NCBI GenBank assembly: GCA_023053575.1
Contig: JAKZAP010000014.1
Span: 12,302,938-12,366,937 of the forward strand
Reading direction: 5' to 3'
DNA: 64,000 bases
DNA from: Branchinecta lynchi
Taxonomy: Eukaryota; Arthropoda; Branchiopoda; Anostraca; Branchinectidae
The notes beneath the pieces were generated by a model. It saw only the letters and a list, made by a program, of their open reading frames with translations, did no database searches and was not told where the DNA came from. Shown here one piece after another: positions 55,846 to 64,000 of this stretch; within the stretch, counting starts at the first letter, position 1; the number at the start of each line of letters is the position of its first letter. The position numbers were made by a program, and so were the translations under genes.

Positions 55846-57009
55846 ACAAGACCAAAGGTTTCGATGGGATCCCAAAAATTCAATATCTGATCCAGACAAC
55901 TGGGTCTTGTCTTAGCCAGATCCAGTCATCGCCAGACTCCTTGAACATTTTTACAATTAAAATTCAGAAACAGATTAAGGCCAAATAGCTAATCACCTGA
56001 GACAACCAAGTTCAGATATGGATTCAGCATGTGTGTTTACCCCTATGCGTCATATCTGTTATGATGAAAACTTCCTGCCACTTCTGCCAATTTTCCGGTT
56101 TCGGCCGAACTCCAGAACTACTTGTCCGGCGAAAAAGAAAGCTCAAAGACAGGGAAATGTCTAAAAGACAGGGTATCTTTAGGGAAATGTCTCAAAGACA
56201 GGGTATCTTCTTTCCCCAGTAATGAACATCTAATCAACTTCAAATAAAATATAACAAATTTTCCGACTCCAGCCGGATTCCGGCCGAACTATATGTCCGG
56301 GTAAAATATGATTGTCATACAGGGGCTCAGCATCTCTTCTTACCTCTAAATCGCTTATCTAATCAACTAGAAATAAAAGTTTAACGTCGAACAGTTTTCC
56401 GGTTTTGACCGGATTCCGGGCGAACTACATGTCCGGGTTGAAAATTGTTTTCACATAAGTGTTCAGCAATATTCAGCATGTCTTCTTGCCTTAAATCGAA
56501 CATCTAATCAACTCCAAATAAAACTTTAAATTTTGACAAAATTTCCGGTTTGGGCCGGATTCCGGTCGAAATACCTGTCCGTCGAGAAAATAGTTTTCAC
56601 CATCGCCTTCAGCATGTCCTCCTACCCCTAAATCGAACATCTAATCAACTTCAAACAGAACTTTTACTTTCAACAAACTTTCCGGTTTTGGCCGGATTCC
56701 GGGCGAACTACTTATCCGATGACAAAATGGTTTTCACCATCGTGTTCAGCATGTCTTCTTGCCCCATCATCGACTATCACATTAGCTGTTTCAAAATATT
56801 TTGATTGCCCCTTAATTTGAACCCCCTCCCCCACCCCTAAATGTAGGGCTACAAAGGCCATCTACGAACTCGACTAGTCGGACGATCCAACGAATCCTCA
56901 CACCAAGTTTTATCAAAATATCTCATTCCCTTCGAGAGGACGGACGGACAGACGGACAACTTTTGCGTTGTCATACGTATCCCTCCCCTTACGTTTTGGG
57001 ATCCCAAAA
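55846..57009 (+). mobile_element. Family B element, forward member of an inverted pair
   Basis: The left end ACAAGACCAAAGGTTTCGAT and right end TTTTGGGATCCCAAAA are both intact. A 30-bp tandem (GGGAAATGTCTAAAAGACAG-like) at 56150-56210 is private to this copy. The right end has a short GGACGGACAGACGG run. Confidence 0.83.
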
Positions 57010-57035
57010 GCTGGAGCATTTCCACGCTTTTCCGC

Positions 57036-57999
57036 TTCTGTCCGTCCGTCTGTTAGCACGATAACTGTCGAAGGGGTTGAGATATTTTGATCGAACTTGG
57101 CATGAGGACCCTTTAGGCCAAAGTACAGGTCAAGTTCGAAGATGGGCTATGTAGCTCTTTATTTAGGGGTGGGGGAGGGGTTTGAAATTAAGGGGAAAAA
57201 ACATTGTTTAAAAGCTAATTAAATAGTCTAATTAGGGACATGCTGAATCCGAATATGAAATTTATTTTCTCGCCGGACAAATAGGTCACCCGGAATCCGG
57301 CGAGAACCGGAAAATTTGTGAAAAGTAAAATTTTAATATGAAGTTGATTGGAGTTTCATTTAAGGGCAAGGAAACGTGCTGAGTCCGAATATGGAAATTA
57401 TTTTCTCTCCGGACAATTAGTTCGTCCCGAATCCGGCACAAACCGGAGAATTTGTTAAAAGTAAAATTTTTATTTAAATTTGAAAAGATGTTCGATTTGC
57501 GGGTAAGTAGACATGCTGAATCCGCATAGATAGATTAGTGTATTTTAAAAGCCCACGGGCCATATACATATGATAATCATATGATAATCATTTTCTCACC
57601 AGATGTATAGATTGCTCGGAATCAGGCTGAAACCGGAAAATTTGTTAAAAGTAAAAGTTTAATCTGAAGTTGATTAGAGGTTGGATGTAGGGGTAAGGAG
57701 ACATGCTGAATTTGTTTTTGAGCTTTATTTTTTCGCCAGGAAATTGTCAGAAGGAAGGCAGGAAGTTTCGATCTCCTTCGCCAAAATAGATATGACTTAA
57801 AGGGGTAAACACATATGCTGAATCCACATCTGAACTTGGTTTTCTCATATGATTAGCTATTCGGCCATAATCTGTTTCTAAATTTTAATAGTAAAAGTAT
57901 TCAAGGAGTCTGGCGAAGACTGGGTCTGGCGAAGACGAGACCCAATTGTCTGGACCAAATTTGAACTGTTGGGATCCCATCGAAACCTTTGGTCTTGTT
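57036..57999 (-). mobile_element. Family B element, reverse member of an inverted pair
   Basis: It begins at the TCCGTCCGTCTG run without the outer 50 bp or so that normally carry the GGGATCCC palindrome. The phrase complement, reverse 137-bp units and a complete family B left end follow (CATCGAAACC, GGTCTTGT at 57999). With the previous copy it makes an inverted repeat of about 1 kb per arm with a 27-bp spacer. Confidence 0.8.
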
Positions 58000-58283
58000 C
58001 TCACAGGACAAGTGTGAGCGGTAAAAGGTCTTGCCAGCCTACTGTATTTTTGTGTGAGTGATAATAGGTTTCTGGTGCAGGATATCTGCCTTCCAACAAG
58101 GGCATTTTGTGTCATCTGCCGGCTCTACAGTGCTGTTTAACATTGCAAGATAGGGGAACCATTTGCATGATAAATCACCATTGCTTACTGAGATAAATAA
58201 CCATTGCTTATTGCAGAGACAACCGGAAAAGAGTTTTGGTCTCCACTGTAATATCACAATATTCGTGCACATTCGTGATATTT

Positions 58284-58471
58284 TGGATCCTGACCATTCT
58301 TGATTATTCCTGACCATTCCGGATCATTCCTGACCATTACGGATTATTCCTAACCATTCCGGATTATTCCTAACTATTCCGGATTATTCCTAACCATTCC
58401 GGATTATTCCTAACAATTCCGGATTATTCTTGACCATTCCGGATTATTTTTGACCATTCCGGATTATTCCT
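58284..58471 (+). repeat. Second array of the 20-bp minisatellite
   Basis: About nine units of the same ATTCCGGATTATTCC-type repeat, same strand as the array at 54871. It is followed by TGTACACCATTCCGG (58480-58494), which also precedes the first array (54865-54879). Confidence 0.9.
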
Positions 58472-58494
58472 TCGGGACATGTACACCATTCCGG

Positions 58495-58935
58495 GAGAGT
58501 CGTCGACCCCTCGCTCCACCCGCACTGCCCGAATCCTGTCCGGCTATGTTAGCGAAATATCTAGGGCTTGTGCTTGTTCTCTCCCCACCAAATTTCCTCC
58601 TGATCCCTCCACTCTAAGCGTTTCCCAAGATTTCCGGTTCCCAGCTCTAACTCTCCCCCCCCTCAAAGTAACCATATCCGGTCCGGATTTTAAATGAGTG
58701 CTCTGAGACAAGAGGTCGTGAAGATCCTATCAACTGTTCAAAAGTTATAAGTGTCCCAAGATTACGGATTCCCAGTCCCCCACTCCCCCCACAACGGCCG
58801 GATCGGGGATTAGCATTTCTAATGTAATCTTTTCGGGTCTCGGTATGCCTGCCAAGTTTCATCGTCCTAGCTTATGTGGAAGTGCCCGAACTGGCAAAAC
58901 CCAAGCAAAGACCGAAAGGCTGAAGGACGGAGAGA
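58495..58935 (-). mobile_element. Family A copy, reverse, short
   Basis: The copy begins with GAGAGTCGTCGACCCC, the exact complement of the border at 54841-54856. It contains reverse sub-repeats (CCAAGTTTCATCGTCCTAGC, GGAAGTGCCCGAACTGGC) and ends in a worn tetranucleotide run and GCCATATGGAAC. The standard hairpin is degenerate. Confidence 0.68.
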
Positions 58936-59084
58936 AAGTAACCATCGCCATATGGAACTGAGGCCGACTTCTTAGATGGGATTTGAACTTCGACATTTAA
59001 GAAACGAGAAGGGGCTTATAAATAAATGAAAATAAGTTCTCAGGCAAAACTGGTTTAAAGGTTGATATTCCGGAACTTTTGTTG

Positions 59085-59270
59085 GTGAATCGGAGATAGT
59101 TTATTTTTAGTTTTTACTTTAATACTCTTTATTATACAAACCCAACTTTTACATGCTAAACTACATGAACACCTTTTGTAACCCTCTTACCATCCTTTAG
59201 ACATGTAGCTGATACCTTTAACTGCAGGAAAGCCCGAATGGGCCTATGGGGGCAGTAAAAAAAACAGAAA
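59085..59270 (-). repeat. Possible retroposon 3' end
   Basis: On the minus strand CCCCCATAGGCCCATTCGGG is followed, about 130 bp later, by TATAATAAAGAGTATTAAAG. This order (GC block, then an A-rich end) resembles LINE/SINE 3' regions such as the one near 13020-13130. The body is not resolved. Confidence 0.35.
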
Positions 59271-59559
59271 AAAACTTCACTTTATATTAATTTTCACATA
59301 CTTTTTAAAAAAAGAGAAGAAAGCTGAAAAACGAAGAACAAAAAGAAATGAAGGAAGAAAGCAAAGACGAACAAACTTTGTTCTCGCCTGTGATGGATCG
59401 TCAGATTGGAGTCCGGTCGAAACCGGATGTTTACGAACCAACCAACTTGTCTAATAACCTTTTACGTGATAAGAATTGCGTAATGGATCTGATTAAGGGG
59501 CCTAAGGGATAATAACCGGAACCGATCTTCTTTATCAAGAAGTTGAACAAATATTTTCC

Positions 59560-59594
59560 CATCGGGATCCCATTGAAACCTTTGATCTTGTTCC
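59560..59594 (-). repeat. Family B left-end fragment, reverse
   Basis: CGGGATCCCATTGAAACC and TTTGATCTTGTTCC match only the reverse family B left terminus; the rest of the element is absent. Confidence 0.6.
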
Positions 59595-60146
59595 AGCTAA
59601 GATACTGGAAACTATCTGAACTCATTTGTATCTATCACGGTTCGGCGGCGGAGGATTGCGGAAGATTGAAAGACTAAGGAGCCAAAAAAGGATCCGTCTC
59701 TATCGATTCATGTCATGCATTCTTCAATTGTACCCTAGCATCCGAGGCTTGGGAAAGAATTTGTTTCTTGTTTCGTCTTTGGTCGATACCTAAGCGTGCT
59801 GAAATGTTCGATGCAGAATGGAAGCACGACTGGTTTGGATTTTGGAGTCGGGTCAATTTGTTTCTGTCGTGCAAGCAAACGTTTCTGTCGATTTCTGTTT
59901 TTTGAGTGTTTCGTGACAACTTGATATCATTTCCTTTTTTTGACAGCCTATAGGCTACCGGAGCCGTATGTCGCTATTGTTGGCAGAAAAGTAAATCCTT
60001 AATAGAATTTTATTTCTTAAAAGTAGCTATCACAGCGTTACCGCCGAATTTGACCTTTTCGTCCTACAAAATAAATAAAATATAATTTGACAGTGCCAAA
60101 CGGATAGGTTATACGTCAGCTTGGACTGAAGGAATGTTCAATAATT

Positions 60147-60300
60147 TTTTTTTTTTTTTTTTCAGTTTATTTCAAATATCAACACATATCGTGGCTTGGG
60201 GCCAAATGGCGTGTTGAATACGTCAATATACATAAAGGCAAATCAATAATGTCTGTCATAATATCAAGATAAATAATTCAAGCTCAATATGGCCTAACAC
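60147..60300 (-). repeat. Probable retroposon with poly(A) tail, minus strand
   Basis: A run of about 18 T ending at 60163 precedes CAGTTTATTTCAAATATC. On the minus strand this is GATATTTGAAATAAACTG followed by poly(A), a normal retroposon 3' end. The extent of the body to the right is uncertain and no reverse transcriptase was found. Confidence 0.45.
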
Positions 60301-61515
60301 AAAAACAGAAAAATGAGTTAGTTATATCACTCTACAGTTTTGTCATAAAAACACTAAAAAGGACTAATATATCGGTTAGTATACAACTCAACAAATGCTG
60401 GAACAAAACTCCTTCTATATCTTTCACGTAGATGTGTCACAGGTGTTAGTTAGGGGATGTTTTGGAATTTCTCTCGCTAGGGTCTACTATAATGGGTATA
60501 GCGAAATAAGGGGGAAGGAGAATATTACATGTCGGGGAACAGAGAGGGTTCATACCAAAATCGACGCTAAGGTGGGTTCGTCTCTCTTTCAGGGTAGCCA
60601 GTTTAAACCATTTTAGTATGATTTGTATTTTCTATCTTTGTTGTTAGGGCGCTCCTTTTTCCGTACTTCTGGATGCAGGCGTCTAAATCTACAGATTTCG
60701 CGCGCAATGCATTGCTGATCTTGAATGTTTTATGAACAATTTTTAAGTTAGCCTAGATATTTTGTTTCTGGTAAATTTTCCAAGTTCGAACAATCATCTT
60801 AAAGTGTTAGTGAAAGTGGTTATCAGCGCTAGGTTTTCTTTAACCGATCAAGAAGTAGTATCCAATCAATCTAATCAGTCAATTTATTTAGCCGAATCGC
60901 GTGTATATCAGAAAGGCAGTCTGAGTCACGCGAATGTTTACAACTTACATTACTACAGGGAACAACACATTCATTAAAGGTTCGCCGAAGCTGAAATATG
61001 AAATTTAGTTAAGATAAAAGATAAGATAACAGGCTTGAAAGCCTAATGAAAATGTATTACTCCATGAAAACTCTCTCAAAACTTCTGGTAGCTCATCATG
61101 ATTTCAAATGTTGATGGTAACGTCAGCACCAAGTCTTTGCTGTCGCTAAGCAAAATCTTTAGGCTGCAAGTTCTGGGACTTTCTTAACTTGTTTTGCTGA
61201 CAGGCATGTAGCAGCGACTTTGAGTTTCATGTCGTTTGCGCACGCCACGGATTAAATTCAAATTGCCCTATCTCCGTGTGAATTTGGTCTTGCCGGGACA
61301 ATGTCATATTCTCAACGTCACTATATATACCAGGGCCGATCGGAAACAATAAAAATCCCTCCGTAGAGTCAAAATAGTTCATTGCATTCAAGCACACGAC
61401 AAGATAAGCTGACTTTTCAGTTGAAATTTAATACAATTTACAAAAAAAGTCCCGAAATAAATGCCGGTAAAATTAGACAATCAGAAATTGACTTGACGAA
61501 TGGACAGGATATTGC
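60301..61515. other. Stretch with minor retroposon-like tails
   Basis: AATCTAATCAGTCAATTTAT at 60865 and AAGATAAAAGATAAGATAAC at 61013 (minus-strand GCTTTCAAGCCTGTTATCTT and a TATCTT tandem) look like short LINE 3' ends. No protein-like frame. Confidence 0.35.
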
Positions 61516-62562
61516 AAGAAGACCGAAGGTGTCGATGGGATCCCAAAAATCTAATATTTGATTCAGACAATAGGGTCTTGTCTTCGCCAGGCTAATCATC
61601 AGAGAAAACCAAGTTCAGATATACCTCTATAAGATAAGCCATATCTATTTTGACGATACTGACCGAGACTTCCTGCTTTATTTCTGCCAAGTTTTCGGTT
61701 TTGCCCGAATAGCGAGCTAACTACTAGTCCAGCAAAAAAAGAAAATTCAGAAACAAACCCAGCATCGTTGATGTTGGAACAAATACAACATCTAATCAAC
61801 TTTGAATAAAAGTTTGACTTAAAAAAAAAAAATCCGGTTACAACCGGATTCCGGACTAAATATATGTCCGTTAAAAAATGATTCTCATATACAGACTCAG
61901 CCTCTCTTCTTACCCCTTAATCTGTCATCTAATCAAACTTTTGCTTTTAGCCAATTTTTCGGTTTTGACCGGATTCCGGGCTAACTAGTTGTCCGGCGAG
62001 AAAATGGTTTTCATCATCGTGTTCAGCATGTTTTTTTTACCCCTACATCGAACATTTAACCAACTTCAAATCAAACTTTTACTTTTAACCAGCTTTCCGT
62101 TTTTGGCCGGATTCCGGACGAACTACTTGTTCGGAGAGAAAATAGTTTTCAACATCGTGTTCGGCATGTCTTCTTACTCGTAAAGCGACCATTTAATCAA
62201 CTTCATATAAAACTTTTACTTTTAACCATCTCTCCGATTTTTGCTGGATTCCGGACGAACTACTTGTCCGGCAAGACAATGATTTTCACTATCGTGCTCA
62301 GAATGTCTTGTTACACCATAATCAACTATCACATTAGCTGTTTAAAAATATTTTGTTTGTCCCTTAATTTGAACCCCCTCCCCCACCCCTAAATGTAAGG
62401 CTACAGAGTCCATCTACTAACTTGCCCTTGCCCTTGACCCAATGAATCCTCACACCAAGTTTAATCAACATATCTCATTCCCTTCGAGAGTTATAGCGCG
62501 CACAGACGGACAGACACCTTTTGCGATGTCATAGGTATCCTTACCTTTTGGGATCCCAAAAA
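61516..62562 (+). mobile_element. Family B element
   Basis: The left end is altered (AAGACCGAAGGTGTCGATGG). The body has four diverged 137-bp units, the phrase CACCAAGTTTAATCAACATA with TTCGAGAGTTAT, a short ACAGACGGACAGAC run and the terminal TTTTGGGATCCCAAAA. Divergence is higher than in the 52-57 kb copies. Confidence 0.8.
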
Positions 62563-62696
62563 AGCGACTGCCTGCGTCGAGGCCTGTGTTCCCCTCATAC
62601 CGACGTACGGACGACGGGAGGGACGAAGGAATAAGTTGCTCATCTGTAGACACGACTCCTTCCTACCCCACAGTTTTACGAAAATATCTTCCGTCG

Positions 62697-63268
62697 GTTA
62701 TAGATAGATAGATAGATACTTTAATTTTAGCCGTTAGGCCATACACAAAATCATACATTTTTAAACACTTCGAGAGAGCGATTATATAAACTCACATGTA
62801 AAACGCTTTAAACTCCCACCACCAATAACTATTTACATCTCTTTAACGCTTCTTTGACAAAACCTGTAACTGCCATTATCGCTGACAGTGAAGATGACTT
62901 TAGGATACCAGGAAAGAGCAACCCATCTTCACAAAAAAATCTTACTCTCAAATCCGAGAGCCCCTTGCATCTTGACAGGAAGTGGGACAGATCCTCCTCT
63001 TCCAAACCACATAACGAGCAAGTATAACATGACTTCGGGTTTCGGGAATTTCTTTCAAATAATTTAACCCTACTCTTAAGAGGGAGACTGTTCGCTCGGA
63101 TCTGGAACCACAAACGCAGGTTTTCAGCCTGCGGTTATATCGAGTTTCGTATTTCCACTCTCTTAAAACTGGGCAGAATCTATCTATACTTATCGTGTTG
63201 AAATTGTAGTCTTGAAATTGCACAGTCTTTTTTATGAAGATTATAATTCTGCCTATAAAGGATAACAC
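62697..63268 (-). mobile_element. LINE 3' fragment with C-terminal zinc-knuckle-like motif
   Basis: The minus frame from about 63113 to 62829 carries RANSLPLKSRVKLFERNSRN, then CYTCSLCGLEEEDLSHFLSR with a further Cys. The C-x2-C...H-x4-C pattern, CxLCGxxEEDxxHFLxxC, is typical of the C-terminus of many LINE ORF2 proteins. The reading continues upstream through a frameshift (63268-63110: SIDRFCPVLREWKYETRYNR). The 3' end is a TATC tandem at about 62697-62717. It is 5'-truncated with no catalytic domain. Confidence 0.8.
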
Positions 63269-63568
63269 ATCATTGCATTTTTTTAAGGTAATATGTTCGT
63301 TAGCCTGAGCTTACGTGTGAGTGAATATCGCCGAATTGTGTGAACGATGCCAGCATTATCGGTGCGCACTTTCCGGTTGGACAACGCTAAGTTGGAGATA
63401 TAAGTTGCACGACGCATTACTTAGGGGCAAAGATAAGGTCATCTTGGAAACTGGACGTCAGAACCGGACCCCGCATCCGGACAACTGTGTTCCACTTTTG
63501 GTAAACGTTATTCAGATGTGGGGGGAGGGAGGGGCAGGGACTATCCCAATAGTGTTAGGTACTGTACC

Positions 63569-64000
63569 CAGGGGCGTCGCAAGTGCATTTTCGTTGGGGG
63601 GGGGGGGGTGCAGAGCCAAAATTTTACCGAATCTGTCAAAGATTTTACCGAATCCTAGAAACTGAGATTTCGAGCTTTAAATTATGGAACAAAAAGGATT
63701 ACGTAGGAAGAGTAACAATAAAGGGCAGCATGAAAGGCGATAAGCCAACTATTAGGCGGCGTTTTGGCGAAGCCCACTTGGAGAATATTTTGCCGAGGAT
63801 GATTGCAGTAACAGCTACTATCTTTTATAGTCAATAGAAAATGAAATCGAGCGCCGCCGGCGAAAATTTTCGAAATCCATTTTTTTTCCTGTAGGCTAAA
63901 ATTTTACCGCTTCTCTTACAAATCTTACATCCTAAGAAGTTCCAGGAACCTTATGGAGCGGCGTTCCGGCAGCAGCAGCAACTGTAGTCTAGTCAATATA
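63569..64000 (+). mobile_element. hAT-like element, left end, cut by window edge
   Basis: CAGGGGCGTCGCAAGTGC at 63569, followed by a 13-G run and repeated AAAATTTTACCGAATC blocks, resembles the left ends at 45828 and 55673. No right end is visible before the window stops, so size and duplication cannot be judged. Confidence 0.5.

Overview
The window is eukaryotic and almost certainly from an animal with a repeat-rich genome. The evidence is spliced exons with GT/AG borders, CR1/L2-type LINE ends, several cut-and-paste DNA transposons with intact target-site duplications, a degenerate Pol III tRNA-like unit, and no bacterial-style gene packing. A cnidarian or another marine invertebrate is my guess, from the G-run-bearing hAT MITE and the style of LINE tails; the sequence does not prove it. 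Most long open frames here are accidents of proline-coding G/C runs inside repeats and are not genes. Families A to E below are my own labels. || Layout. 1-7772: head-to-tail array of a G-run-rich element (family A, about 2.7 kb per unit). 7984-8910: a family B element. 10481-10924: a CR1/L2 LINE fragment. 11999-12321: the last two exons of an unrecognised gene, followed by a frame-broken coding remnant. 13481-13823: an old hAT MITE. 14866-16300: family B with a 137-bp internal tandem array. 16881-19134: three copies of a 304-bp inverted-repeat element (family E) around a 122-bp perfect palindrome. 20725-24802: family A and family C elements. 25-30 kb: mostly sequence I do not recognise, with scattered repeat ends. 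31.5-38 kb: families D, A and E, a tRNA-like unit, two abutting TAA-type MITEs and a hAT MITE. 38239-38364: one convincing exon. 38.5-40 kb: a fold-back element. 42.6-49.1 kb: a decayed multi-exon gene with a C2H2-like finger, interrupted by two hAT elements, one carrying a third nested inside it. 49.3-51.7 kb: a family A/D element with a family B copy inserted. 52-58 kb: family B copies, a reverse family A copy and 20-bp minisatellite arrays. 58.5-64 kb: LINE ends, another family B copy and a hAT-like left end cut by the window edge. || How it fits together. No pathway or operon is present. The strongest new pattern is that families A, B and C, otherwise unlike each other, all carry the same short phrase (CCAAGTTTCATC, a variable middle, then a TTCGAGAGTTAT-like end). 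A and B also carry a tetranucleotide GACG/TCGG run, and element ends appear to be swapped between bodies. This suggests a modular superfamily of non-coding repeats that exchanges parts. The hAT insertions give a relative timeline through their target-site duplications, from perfect (recent) to 6 of 8 matching (old).
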